From Cytophagales bacterium (lineage in GTDB: Bacteria > Bacteroidota > Bacteroidia > Cytophagales > Spirosomataceae): a stretch of 64,000 bases of DNA. Below the pieces are notes generated by a model. It made no database searches. It was given only the letters and a program-made list of their open reading frames with translations, and had not been told where the DNA came from. The position numbers and the translations under genes are program-made. Positions 1 to 8,564 of the stretch are shown piece after piece (positions within the stretch are counted from its first letter, which is position 1; each line of letters opens with the position of its first letter). The stretch lies in contig RDXN01000045.1 of NCBI GenBank assembly GCA_004292855.1, forward strand, positions 43,492 through 107,491, read 5' to 3'.

Positions 1-477
1 CGCATTGAAACCTGTGGTGCGAAGGCCCTGATTCAATGTATTTACAAAACCATTGAAATTAGTATTGCTCGTTTGAGCAGTCGTGTTCCAATACGTCAAA
101 CCCAGGTTCAAAATCAGGTTTGAGCGTGAAATAACGGGTGTATTGTAGGCCAACCGAATGCCCCGATACGCATTGATATTCGTGTCTACCGGCCTATCAC
201 CAAGTATCGTTCCACCAGTTGAGGTGATCTGTCCGCCAAACTGACTCTCATAACCCACTGAAATCAGGCGGGTTGGTGTAATGTAAAGCACCTTTTGTGT
301 GGCAAAGGTTTTCACCTTGCGGTCGTCGGCGTCGGTAAACTCATCGAAGTTTAGATCGTCGGGCGCGGCCGGTTTGGTCGTGTCGGCGGGGGGCGCGGGT
401 TGGCGGTTTGGTTGGGCCAGCACCGGAACGCTTGTCAGCCCAATTAGCAAAAATATCTTGATGAAGTGTGTATTCAT
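1..477 (-). CDS. Secreted or outer-membrane protein, C-terminus cut off by the window edge
   Basis: The ATG lies at 475-477 and the frame stays open for all 159 codons to the window edge, so only the N-terminal part is present. Residues 1-22 form a clear signal peptide (hydrophobic KIFLLIGLTSVPVLAQ). A Pro/Ala/Thr-rich linker and an acidic stretch (DEFTDADD) follow. After that comes sequence with alternating polar and aromatic residues, many Asn, Thr and Gly, as in a beta-rich outer-membrane protein. I do not recognise a family. It lies 67 nt downstream of the DUF2147 gene on the same strand and could share its transcript. The export signal is well supported; the barrel nature is inference. 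Confidence 0.6.
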   Translation of the reverse strand, partial: MNTHFIKIFLLIGLTSVPVLAQPNRQPAPPADTTKPAAPDDLNFDEFTDADDRKVKTFATQKVLYITPTRLISVGYESQFGGQITSTGGTILGDRPVDTNINAYRGIRLAYNTPVISRSNLILNLGLTYWNTTAQTSNTNFNGFVNTLNQGLRTTGFNA

Positions 478-544
478 GGTTGTCAAAAAAGGGAGCGCAC
501 CAACCGATGCGCCCCCCGTGGTCTAGGTGGAATAGAACAGGTTG

Positions 545-997
545 TTATTTTTTGATTTGCCGCTTCCAGACGTCCGTCCGGCCAAACATCGACACGCCGA
601 TGTAGCCCCGCACTTCGAGCGTATTTTCGTCCACGAGTTTCATCTCGCAGGAGTAGTCGTTACCGCTTTTGGGTTCGTACACGCGACCTTCTTCCCATTT
701 GTTGTCGCCTTTGTAGACGAAATCGCGGAGATTTTCGAGGCCTTTCAGGGGGCGGCTGCGGAGGTTTTCGTCAGGGTTGCTGATATCGGTGCGGGGCTTG
801 CCTGCCTCGTCGTTAGGCACTTTGAGCCACACAACCCGCCCGAAGTATTTATCCCCTTTCTTGTAAATCTGTACCATGCCGGTGCCTTCGCCGTTTTTCC
901 AGACCCCCAGCACGGCATCAGGGTTGTTTGCCCAAGCTGTCATGGTGGTTAGCAGCAGGAGCAATACAACCCAGAAACTCGTTCGTTGCGCAGTCAT
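545..997 (-). CDS. DUF2147 domain-containing secreted protein
   Basis: A 150-residue protein with a signal peptide (hydrophobic run WVVLLLLLTTMTAWA, predicted cleavage near residue 23). One compact beta-rich domain follows from about residue 28 to the end. The pattern of DUF2147 is visible: VLGVWKNGEGTG near the N-terminus, YFGRVVWL in the middle, and EVRGYIGVSMFGRTDVWKR at the C-terminus. Length fits the family. The domain has a lipocalin-like barrel in known members and no established reaction. The protein probably sits in the periplasm. It is transcribed leftward, in front of the partial gene at the window edge, and diverges from the oxidoreductase gene at 1146. The family call is confident; function is unknown. 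Confidence 0.85.
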   Translation of the reverse strand: MTAQRTSFWVVLLLLLTTMTAWANNPDAVLGVWKNGEGTGMVQIYKKGDKYFGRVVWLKVPNDEAGKPRTDISNPDENLRSRPLKGLENLRDFVYKGDNKWEEGRVYEPKSGNDYSCEMKLVDENTLEVRGYIGVSMFGRTDVWKRQIKK

Positions 998-1145
998 TTT
1001 TATTCGTTTGTCGATGATTGTACCGAGTAAACTGATCTTTTACTATTTTGTTTAAAAGTAATGCTATCATTTGTCTTAATAACGCCCCTAACAGTATAGA
1101 GACCGCCCCAAACCGCTTTTGCCCGAAAGCAAATCCTTTCCTGAT

Positions 1146-2522
1146 ATGTCTCGTTTTGCGTTTAATCGCCGTCAGTTTTTGCAGGGCACGGCCGCCACAT
1201 TAGCCCTTGCCCCCCTCGAACTCCCCGCCATGCCCTTTGGCCCCGCCGACAAGACCTACAAAGTGGGTTTGATTGGCACGGGCTGGTACGGCAAGAGTGA
1301 TTTGTTCCGCCTGATTCAGGTGGCCCCCGTGGAGGTGATCGCCCTCTGTGATCCCGACAAAAATATCCTCGATAAAGCCGCCGACCTGGTGAGTCAGCGG
1401 CAACACAACAAGCAGAAACCCAAGCTCTACGGCGATTACAAAAAGCTATTGGCCGAGAACAAACTCGATATCGTTATCATCGGCACCCCCGACCATTGGC
1501 ATGCCTTGCAGTGCATCGACGCCGTAAAGTCGGGCGCACACGTGTACGTGCAGAAGCCCATCAGCGTCGACGTGATGGAGGGCGAAGCGATGGTGGCCGC
1601 TGCCCGCAAATACAACAAGGTGGTGCAGGTGGGTACGCAACGCAAAAGCACCCCGCACCTGATCGATGCCAAAAAGAACATTATCGAAGCCGGTTTGCTG
1701 GGCAACATTAAGCACGTTGAAATGTGTTGCTACTTCCACATGCGGGCCAACGGAAACCCGCCCGTGGAACCCGTACCAGCCTTTTTCGACTACGAAACCT
1801 GGACCGGCCCCGCGCCCCTGCGCCCCTACGACGGCCTCCCGCACATTCGCTGGTGGCGCACGTTTAAGGAGTACGGCAACGGCATTACGGGCGATATGTG
1901 CGTCCACATGTTCGATACGGTGCGGTGGATGCTCGGTTTGGGCTGGCCCAAGCGGATTAGCTCGCAAGGAGGTATTTGGGTGCAAAAAGACGGCAAGTCG
2001 AACATTTCGGACACGCAATCGGCGGTGTTTGAGTACGACGGGCTGAACTGCGTGTGGCAACACCGCACCTGGGGCACGGCTCCCAACCCCGACTACCCGT
2101 GGTCATTAACGCTGTACGGCGACAAGGGGACGCTTTGGGCCAGCACCATGCAGTACGACTTTATTCCGGTCGACACCAAAAACGGCAAGAAGATCCACAT
2201 GGACGTGGTCTACGAAAAAGAGAAATACCCCGAAGACAATACCGAAGAGCGGATTGAGCTAAACGCGGCCCCAGCCACGCGCCTGCACATGCTCGACTTT
2301 ATCAAAGCCATTGAGAATGGCGGCCGCCCCGTTGCCGACATTGAGCAGGGCCACATTTCGACAGCAAGCTGTATTCTGGCTAATATTTCGATGGATTTAG
2401 GCGGTCGTGCGCTCGTTTACGACCCCCAAAAGCGCGTCGTGATCAACGACCCCGAAGCCACCAAACTCCTCGAACGCCCCTACCGCAAAGGGTACACACA
2501 CCCGGACCCAAGGAAGGTTTGA
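1146..2522 (+). CDS. Tat-exported Gfo/Idh/MocA family oxidoreductase
   Basis: I place the start at ATG 1146, because the N-terminus then is a clean twin-arginine signal (NRRQFLQGTAATLALAP, residues 7-23). An upstream in-frame TTG at 1119 would only add nine polar residues. The mature part begins with a Rossmann fold (VGLIGTGWYG) and contains the family's EKP-type motif as VQKPIS; the catalytic-domain part carries ITGDMCVHMFDTVRWMLG. At 458 residues it is typical of Tat-exported Gfo/Idh/MocA proteins of Bacteroidota, which bind NAD(P) tightly and act on sugars or related polyols. Substrate is not evident. A hairpin repeat directly follows the stop codon and probably ends the transcript. Confidence 0.9.
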   Translation: MSRFAFNRRQFLQGTAATLALAPLELPAMPFGPADKTYKVGLIGTGWYGKSDLFRLIQVAPVEVIALCDPDKNILDKAADLVSQRQHNKQKPKLYGDYKKLLAENKLDIVIIGTPDHWHALQCIDAVKSGAHVYVQKPISVDVMEGEAMVAAARKYNKVVQVGTQRKSTPHLIDAKKNIIEAGLLGNIKHVEMCCYFHMRANGNPPVEPVPAFFDYETWTGPAPLRPYDGLPHIRWWRTFKEYGNGITGDMCVHMFDTVRWMLGLGWPKRISSQGGIWVQKDGKSNISDTQSAVFEYDGLNCVWQHRTWGTAPNPDYPWSLTLYGDKGTLWASTMQYDFIPVDTKNGKKIHMDVVYEKEKYPEDNTEERIELNAAPATRLHMLDFIKAIENGGRPVADIEQGHISTASCILANISMDLGGRALVYDPQKRVVINDPEATKLLERPYRKGYTHPDPRKV

Positions 2523-2530
2523 TGGATTGG

Positions 2531-2567
2531 TTTTTTGTCATCCCGACGCAGGAGGGATGACAAAAAA
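2531..2567. repeat. GTCATCCCGA palindromic repeat, short form; likely bidirectional terminator
   Basis: A perfect 14-bp inverted repeat (TTTTTTGTCATCCC / GGGATGACAAAAAA) with a 9-nt loop. It ends in T-runs on both strands, so it can terminate the gene at 1146 and, read the other way, the convergent glycosylase. The same core recurs at 16002-16092 and 37917-38010 with longer arms. Confidence 0.85.
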
Positions 2568-2619
2568 TCAGTCTAATCCGCCCGATTCGTTTAATCCGCA
2601 CGGTCCGCAGGTGCGGTTC

Positions 2620-3282
2620 CTAAACTGGTTTCCACCGCCACAGATACCGGCAGGCGAGCGTCCGGCAGGGTCGCCAGGGTTCGGCGAGTTCGTGGAGCCG
2701 TTTAATAAGCGAGCGGCCCGTTTCGGTGAGGCCGTAGGCGCGCACAATCTTCTGCCGAATCACCAGGTCATCGACGGGGAACACGTCGGGGCGATCCAGC
2801 ACAAACATCAGGAGCATCTCGACGGTCCAGCGGCCCACGCCCTTGATCGGGATGAGGTATTGCACGATTTCTTCGTCGGTGAGGGTGTCGAAGAAGGGCT
2901 GATCCATGCGGTTTTCGAGCGCGAACGCGGCCACACTTTGCAGGTAGTTGATCTTCTGAAACGACAGGCCCGCCGTTCGTAACTCCTCGGTGGTTTTAGC
3001 CAGCAATTGAGCCGGAGCGGGGTAACCTTCGGCCTCGGCGGTCTCCGAAAAAAGCATCCGAAACCGGCGGAAGATGGCGTCGGCAGCTTTCACTGAAATT
3101 TGCTGCGAGACGATGCTTTCAAGCAGAGCCAAGTACACGCGGTCCGTGGCTGGGATGGTTTCCCAGTTGTAAGCAGGGTTCGGGAAGGGCGTTTCCCGGA
3201 TGATTTGGGCTAAAATGGGGTCTTGCGCGAGGTGCGCGAGGGCAGGCCCATGAATCGGGTCGATTAATTCGCTTGATAACAT
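2620..3282 (-). CDS. DNA-3-methyladenine glycosylase (AlkA/HhH-GPD family)
   Basis: A 220-residue HhH-GPD base-excision glycosylase that should remove alkylated purines from DNA in the cytoplasm. The helix-hairpin-helix is at about residues 143-160 (LIPIKGVGRWTVEML). The conserved catalytic Asp follows at 171/172 in FPVDD. The upstream signature VSQQISVKAAD (residues 58-68) is typical of AlkA/MAG proteins. No iron-sulfur cysteines follow, which separates it from the endonuclease III and MutY branches. It stands alone, convergent with the oxidoreductase and divergent from corA. No sign of truncation. Confidence 0.9.
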   Translation of the reverse strand: MLSSELIDPIHGPALAHLAQDPILAQIIRETPFPNPAYNWETIPATDRVYLALLESIVSQQISVKAADAIFRRFRMLFSETAEAEGYPAPAQLLAKTTEELRTAGLSFQKINYLQSVAAFALENRMDQPFFDTLTDEEIVQYLIPIKGVGRWTVEMLLMFVLDRPDVFPVDDLVIRQKIVRAYGLTETGRSLIKRLHELAEPWRPCRTLACRYLWRWKPV

Positions 3283-3309
3283 CGTCGTAGGGAGTCGCGA
3301 AAGTTACCC

Positions 3310-3317
3310 TATTTTTG
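3310..3317 (+). promoter_or_regulatory. Bacteroidota-type -7 box for corA
   Basis: TATTTTTG matches the TAnnTTTG consensus of the primary sigma factor of Bacteroidota. It lies 34 nt before the TTG start of corA. No convincing TTG-type -33 box is visible. Confidence 0.5.
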
Positions 3318-3351
3318 CGACCCGATTGCAATACGAAGCCCGATCTACCCC

Positions 3352-4455
3352 TTGAGCCGACGCCGATACAAAGCCGCCCAGAAAACCGCAGGCACCTCGC
3401 CCGGAACCATCACGTATGTGGGACGCGAGGTCGAACATGCAACCCGCATCACTCGCATTGAATTTAACCAGAACGATTACCGCGTCGACGATTCGGGGCG
3501 GCTCAGCGCGTGCCAGTTGCCCCACATCGAAGCTGAACATATCACCTGGCTCGACGTTGATGGCATTCATCAAACACACGTAATCGAAACCATTGGCCGA
3601 CAGTACAAGCTACACTCGCTTCTGCTCGAAGACGTGGTGAACACCGAACAGAAACCCAAGCTGGAGTTCTACGACGACAATATCCTGTTCGTAACCCTCA
3701 AAATGCTCCATTCCAGCAAACAAGTGGACGAGGTCGATGCAGAGCACATCAGTTTCGCGCTGGGCAAAAATTTTCTGGTGTCGTTTCAGGAAGAGCGTAC
3801 CTCCGACATTTTCACGCCCGTGCTGGAACGCATCAAAGCGTCGGCAGGCAAAACCCGACGCAACGGAGCTGACTACCTGCTCTACGCCCTCATGGACGTG
3901 GTGGTCGACCAGTATTTTGAGGTACTCGACCACATTGGCAGTCAGTTAGATAAGCTCGAAGATCGGATTGTGCTGGGGCAAATAACCGACAACTCGCGCA
4001 TCGAGACCCGCCAGCAAACCCTGCCCGAACTGTATAACCTCAAACGCGAACTCACCTACACCCGGCGCGTCGTGTGGCCCCTGCGCGACATGATCGGGTC
4101 GTTGTTGCGGGAGGAAAACGCCCTCATCCAACCGGGCACCCTCCCCTACCTGCGCGACCTCTACGACCACATCACGCAGGCAATCGAAACCATCGACTCC
4201 TACCGCGAACTCATTCCCGGTCTCATGGACGTGTACCTCTCTACGGTGAGCAACCGTATGAACTCGGTTATGAAAACGCTGACCATTTTCTCGGCTATTT
4301 TCATGCCCCTCACGTTCATTGTCGGTATTTACGGCATGAACTTCGACTACATGCCCGAACTTCGCAGCCCCAACGGTTACTACTATACGCTTGGCGCGAT
4401 GGCGGCTATCACAACCGGCCTACTAATATACTTCCGCCGTCGCGGGTGGCTTTAA
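3352..4455 (+). CDS. corA: CorA-family magnesium/cobalt transporter
   Basis: A 367-residue inner-membrane divalent cation channel. The large N-terminal cytoplasmic domain is followed by two C-terminal transmembrane helices. The YGMNF signature that forms the selectivity filter is at residues 327-331, and the protein ends with the usual positively charged tail (FRRRGWL). The start appears to be TTG at 3352; no ATG lies in frame nearby, and a GTG 22 codons later would cut into the domain. Only 5 nt separate its stop codon from murF-alr, so the two are probably co-transcribed. Confidence 0.93.
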   Translation: MSRRRYKAAQKTAGTSPGTITYVGREVEHATRITRIEFNQNDYRVDDSGRLSACQLPHIEAEHITWLDVDGIHQTHVIETIGRQYKLHSLLLEDVVNTEQKPKLEFYDDNILFVTLKMLHSSKQVDEVDAEHISFALGKNFLVSFQEERTSDIFTPVLERIKASAGKTRRNGADYLLYALMDVVVDQYFEVLDHIGSQLDKLEDRIVLGQITDNSRIETRQQTLPELYNLKRELTYTRRVVWPLRDMIGSLLREENALIQPGTLPYLRDLYDHITQAIETIDSYRELIPGLMDVYLSTVSNRMNSVMKTLTIFSAIFMPLTFIVGIYGMNFDYMPELRSPNGYYYTLGAMAAITTGLLIYFRRRGWL

Positions 4456-4460
4456 TTTCT

Positions 4461-6896
4461 ATGCTCTGGCTCACTGACTCTCGGCAACTCCTTACTGCCC
4501 CCGCGAACACGCTTTTCTTTGCCATACGGGGGGAACGACACGATGGGCATCGGTACATTGACGAACTCTACGAACGGGGCGTGCGGCAATTTGTAGTCGA
4601 GCGGGAGGCCATGCGACCTGCGTGGGCCAACCTAACCGATGCTCACTTTATCGAGGTTCAGAATGTTTTAGGGCAGTTGCAGCAAATGGCTGCACAGCAC
4701 CGGCAACAGTTTACTATTCCGGTAATAGGCATCACGGGCAGCAACGGCAAAACCATCGTAAAAGAGTGGTTGGCTCAACTACTCGCCGGAGGGTCGGCCC
4801 CCACCGACTACGTTATTGCCCGCAGCCCCAAAAGCTACAATTCGCAAGTGGGCGTTCCGCTGTCGGTTGGGGAGTTGAACGAGTCGCACACGCTGGGCAT
4901 TTTTGAAGCGGGCATCTCGCAACCGCACGAAATGGCCGCACTCGAAGCCATTATTCGCCCCACCATCGGCGTGTTTACGAACATCGGCACGGCCCACGAC
5001 GAGGGGTTTAAGAGCCGCAAACAAAAGGTGGCCGAAAAACTCCGGCTTTTTACCCACGCCCAAACGCTCATCTACCGCGCCGACTACGCCGACATCGACG
5101 ATGAAGTAAACATGCTTCTGCGGGCCGTGAATCCAAACATCCGGCTCATACGCTGGTCAACCGCCCTCGACTCGGTCGACTACCGGGCCAATGTACAGGG
5201 CGACAGCCTGCGTCTGAATAGGCCGGACGGCACCGTAACAACCCTGCGCCTGCCCTTTACCGACCCGGCTTCGGTCGAGAATCTGACCCACTGTTTATTG
5301 ACCCTGAATGAGTTAGGCATTACGAATGAGGCCGATCTGCAAAAACGCCTGAACCACCTGCGTCCGGTTTCGATGCGGCTAGAACTGAAAGAGGGTGTTC
5401 AGAATAGTGTGCTCATCGACGATTCATACAACAACGATGTGGCAGGCCTGCAACTCGCGCTCAATTTCCTGAATGGACAGCAAAGCCGACCCCGGCAGGT
5501 GTTGGTACTATCCGACGTGCTGCAATCGGGTATACCCGACGATGAACTGTATGAACAAATCGCCCGAATAGTCGCCGAGCAAAAACCAGACTTGTTCGTA
5601 GGTGTTGGCCTGATGATGGGGCACCATAAAACTCGTTTTCCGGCTACCAGCCTGTTTTTTGAGGACACCGACGCCTTACTCAACAACCTCCGTCCCGACT
5701 GGTTTCGCGACGCCACAGTACTCGTAAAAGGGGCGCGTAGCTTCGCGTTCGAGCAGGTTGTGAGCCGGTTGCAGCGTAAAGTACACGGCACGGTATTACA
5801 CATCGACCTCGACGCCCTCACCCACAACCTGAACTACTACCGCGCCAAAGCCCCCAACACCAAGATTATGGTGATGGTGAAAGCCTTCGCGTACGGCAGC
5901 GGCAGCACCGAAATAGCCCGGCTACTCCAGTTCAATCGGGTCGACTACCTGGCCGTTGCCTACGCCGACGAGGGAGTTGCCCTTCGTCAAAACGGCATCG
6001 ACCTGTCTATCATGGTCATGAACCCCTCCATTGAGACCTTCCAAACCCTGCTCGATTACCAACTCGAACCCGAAATCTACAGCATGCGGCTGTTGAAAGC
6101 GTGGGGAGATTTCTCAAGGAGTGTGGATAGTACTCGGGCAACAACTCCTCACTCCTATCTCCTACATGTAAAAATCGACACGGGTATGCACCGGCTGGGA
6201 TTCCTGCCCAACGAAATACCGGACGTGCTCAACTACCTCGCCGAACGCCCACATCTACGCGTCGCCACGGTGTTTAGTCACCTGGTTGGGGCCGACGATG
6301 CCTCGTTCAACTCGTTTTCGCGGCAACAGTACGACCGTTTTATCAACGCTGCCGAAACGTTGGAGCACGGCCTGGGCTATCGCCCAACGCGCCATCTCCT
6401 CAATTCGGCGGGCATTATTCGGTTCCCGGAGTTTCGGCTCGACATGGTTCGGCTGGGTATCGGGTTGTATGGTGTTGAAAGTAGTGAGACCGAACCGGGG
6501 CAGGTGTTGCCCGTGGGCACCCTGCGCACGGTGGTTAGTCAGATCAAAACCGTGCGGGCGGGCGACACCGTGGGCTACAGCCGCCGAGGGGTACTCACCC
6601 ACGACGCCCGTGTTGCGACTCTCGCCCTGGGCTACGCCGATGGGTACGACCGGCGGTTTGGTAATGGCGTTGGGATGGTTTGGGTAAATGGCACCCGTTG
6701 CCCTACAGTTGGTAACGTGTGTATGGACATGACCATGATCGACGTAACACACGCCAACGTAGAGGAAAGTGATGAGGTTGAGGTATTTGGCTCGAACGTA
6801 GCCATCACCGAACTAGCCCGTACAATTAATACAATCCCTTATGAACTGCTCACAAACGTGAGTGAACGAGTTAAACGAGTTTTTTTCAAAGAATAA
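4461..6896 (+). CDS. murF-alr: Bifunctional UDP-MurNAc-tripeptide:D-Ala-D-Ala ligase / alanine racemase
   Basis: An 811-residue fusion typical of Bacteroidota. The N-terminal MurF half (about 1-435) adds D-Ala-D-Ala to UDP-MurNAc-tripeptide and shows the Mur ligase P-loop GSNGKT at 93-98 and the NIGTAHD motif at 174-180. The C-terminal half (about 445-811) is a PLP-dependent alanine racemase supplying D-Ala: PLP lysine in VKAFAYG (K474) and catalytic Tyr in GYSRRG (Y706). I chose ATG 4461, just after corA; the frame is open further upstream, but that part overlaps corA and does not resemble MurF. Around residues 549-567 there is a poorly conserved stretch encoded by an imperfect inverted repeat (6105-6162). 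Confidence 0.95.
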   Translation: MLWLTDSRQLLTAPANTLFFAIRGERHDGHRYIDELYERGVRQFVVEREAMRPAWANLTDAHFIEVQNVLGQLQQMAAQHRQQFTIPVIGITGSNGKTIVKEWLAQLLAGGSAPTDYVIARSPKSYNSQVGVPLSVGELNESHTLGIFEAGISQPHEMAALEAIIRPTIGVFTNIGTAHDEGFKSRKQKVAEKLRLFTHAQTLIYRADYADIDDEVNMLLRAVNPNIRLIRWSTALDSVDYRANVQGDSLRLNRPDGTVTTLRLPFTDPASVENLTHCLLTLNELGITNEADLQKRLNHLRPVSMRLELKEGVQNSVLIDDSYNNDVAGLQLALNFLNGQQSRPRQVLVLSDVLQSGIPDDELYEQIARIVAEQKPDLFVGVGLMMGHHKTRFPATSLFFEDTDALLNNLRPDWFRDATVLVKGARSFAFEQVVSRLQRKVHGTVLHIDLDALTHNLNYYRAKAPNTKIMVMVKAFAYGSGSTEIARLLQFNRVDYLAVAYADEGVALRQNGIDLSIMVMNPSIETFQTLLDYQLEPEIYSMRLLKAWGDFSRSVDSTRATTPHSYLLHVKIDTGMHRLGFLPNEIPDVLNYLAERPHLRVATVFSHLVGADDASFNSFSRQQYDRFINAAETLEHGLGYRPTRHLLNSAGIIRFPEFRLDMVRLGIGLYGVESSETEPGQVLPVGTLRTVVSQIKTVRAGDTVGYSRRGVLTHDARVATLALGYADGYDRRFGNGVGMVWVNGTRCPTVGNVCMDMTMIDVTHANVEESDEVEVFGSNVAITELARTINTIPYELLTNVSERVKRVFFKE

Positions 6897-6985
6897 AAAA
6901 TAAACACTCTTACATAGATAATAACATACTATTAAAATTTAATTTTTTATTAAAGAATATTCTCCCACAAATGAGCCTTTTTTTA

Positions 6986-6993
6986 TAAGTTTG
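6986..6993 (+). promoter_or_regulatory. -7 box TAAGTTTG for the subtilase gene
   Basis: TAAGTTTG fits TAnnTTTG and lies 25 nt upstream of ATG 7019, in a strongly A/T-rich spacer (6897-7018). No -33 box is obvious. Confidence 0.5.
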
Positions 6994-7018
6994 AGTCACA
7001 ATACCATAAATGTGATCG

Positions 7019-8413
7019 ATGATGAATTCTTACCCTTCGGGTCAGTCCCTACTGACCACGCTGCTATGTGGCATAGCCCTCGTTGGCTGTCAACCACAAG
7101 CCGACATCCTCCCCTCCGAATCCAGTCAGGCCCGTATGGCCCCAATAGCTTCACCCAATTTTGTTCCTGGTGAAGTGCTTGTCCGTTTGAAAGACGGAAC
7201 CACGAGCGAAGCCGCATCACGGTTGTTTGGCACAATGAACATCAGCAGTTCCGAGCGTATCCTGACCAGCACCATGCAACGGGCAGGCGACATGACGGGC
7301 GTAATGCTGGTCACTACCGGAAACGACGTTCTGGCAACAGTCGACGCCCTGAAGAGCCAACCCGAAGTTGAATACGCCGAGCCAAACTACATCTACAAAA
7401 CAATTGCTACCTCAACCGACACGTATTTCACGAACGGGTCGCTATGGGGCATGTGTAGCAGCAGTTCGCGTCCTGCCAATGCGTTTGGTTCGGGAGCGGC
7501 CTCTGCCTGGACAGCCAACCGGCTTGGGTCGGCCACTGTCATAGTAGGCATTATAGATGAAGGCGTTATGGTAGGCCACAACGATCTTACACCCAACATC
7601 TGGGTAAACCCTGTTGAACGGGTAAATGGCCGCGACGACGACGGCAATGGATACATAGACGACATGAACGGCTGGGATTTTGCCAACAACAATTCCACTG
7701 TTTACGATGGCGTAGCCGACGATCACGGCACCCATTTGGCGGGTACAATCGGGGCTGTTGGAGCCAACAGCCGGGGCGTTGCCGGTATTTGCTGGAACGT
7801 GAAAATGATTAGCCTTAAGTTTATGAGCACTACGGGCGGCACTACGGCTAACGCCATTCGTGCTATCGACTACCTTACTGACTTGAAAAACCGGCACCGG
7901 CTCAACATCGTAGCCAGTAACAACTCCTGGAGCGGGGGAGGTTATTCGCAAAGCCTGCAAAGTGCCATTGAGCGGGCTAATACGGCTGGTATCCTGTTCA
8001 TTGCGGGGGCTGGCAACGGTGGTGCCGATCAGATTGGCGATAATAACGACGCCGTACCAACGTATCCGGGCAGTTATCCAAACGCTAACATCATTGCCGT
8101 AGGAGCCATCACATCAACGGGTGGTCGGGCTAGTTTCTCAAACTTCGGAGCACGTTCGGTCGACATTGCCGCCCCTGGTGCGGGCATCTGGTCGACGGTA
8201 CCCGGACCAGGCAACACGTCGAGCTATGCCTCGTACAACGGCACGTCGATGGCAACGCCACACGTAACCGGAGCTGTTGCCTTGTACAAGTCGATGTACC
8301 CCAATGCAACCGCAACACAAATCCGTACGGCTATTCTGGCTAAGGCGGTTGCCACCCCTTCGATGGCCGGGCGTTGCATGACAAACGGACGCCTGAACGT
8401 AACAACGTTCTAA
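7019..8413 (+). CDS. S8 (subtilisin-like) serine peptidase, lipoprotein
   Basis: A 464-residue subtilase. The N-terminus has a lipobox (LVGC, Cys24), so it is probably anchored to a membrane as a lipoprotein. Residues about 48-128 look like an inhibitor-I9-type propeptide (VPGEVLVRLKDG, EVEYAEPNYIY). The catalytic triad is Asp180 (GIIDEGV), His236 (DDHGTHLAG) and Ser410 (NGTSMATPH); Asn333 in AGAGNGG is the oxyanion residue. Two consecutive ATG codons (7019, 7022) could both start translation. It ends soon after the catalytic Ser helix with no C-terminal sorting domain. A terminator hairpin follows at 8448. The substrate is not predictable. Confidence 0.93.
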   Translation: MMNSYPSGQSLLTTLLCGIALVGCQPQADILPSESSQARMAPIASPNFVPGEVLVRLKDGTTSEAASRLFGTMNISSSERILTSTMQRAGDMTGVMLVTTGNDVLATVDALKSQPEVEYAEPNYIYKTIATSTDTYFTNGSLWGMCSSSSRPANAFGSGAASAWTANRLGSATVIVGIIDEGVMVGHNDLTPNIWVNPVERVNGRDDDGNGYIDDMNGWDFANNNSTVYDGVADDHGTHLAGTIGAVGANSRGVAGICWNVKMISLKFMSTTGGTTANAIRAIDYLTDLKNRHRLNIVASNNSWSGGGYSQSLQSAIERANTAGILFIAGAGNGGADQIGDNNDAVPTYPGSYPNANIIAVGAITSTGGRASFSNFGARSVDIAAPGAGIWSTVPGPGNTSSYASYNGTSMATPHVTGAVALYKSMYPNATATQIRTAILAKAVATPSMAGRCMTNGRLNVTTF

Positions 8414-8447
8414 CACGAATTTTTCAGATAGCTACAGTATAGTTGAC

Positions 8448-8488
8448 GCCGGTGGGTATCGTTCGCGATGGTCACCGGCCTTTGTTTT
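8448..8488 (+). terminator. Rho-independent terminator after the subtilase gene
   Basis: Stem GCCGGTG (8448-8454) pairs with CACCGGC (8473-8479), followed by a T-rich tract TTTGTTTT (8481-8488). Confidence 0.75.
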
Positions 8489-8524
8489 AATGAGGATAGG
8501 TTAATGCGGCATGAAGAAACTTTG

Positions 8525-8532
8525 TAATTTTG
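8525..8532 (+). promoter_or_regulatory. -7 box TAATTTTG for the M3 peptidase gene
   Basis: TAATTTTG matches TAnnTTTG and lies 32 nt before ATG 8565, between the upstream terminator and the gene. The same octamer recurs before lpxH and, on the minus strand, before argH, ligA and lolD. Confidence 0.6.
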
Positions 8533-8564
8533 GCCCCTCAATCGCATAATAACACCAATCCCTC

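Noticed and set aside
1119..1145. TTG start for the Gfo/Idh/MocA gene
   Set aside because: It would put nine polar residues before the Tat signal; ATG 1146 gives a normal signal position.
4074..4460. Extension of murF-alr upstream into corA
   Set aside because: The frame is open, but the residues are Arg/His/Pro-rich and unlike MurF; corA is intact over the same bases.
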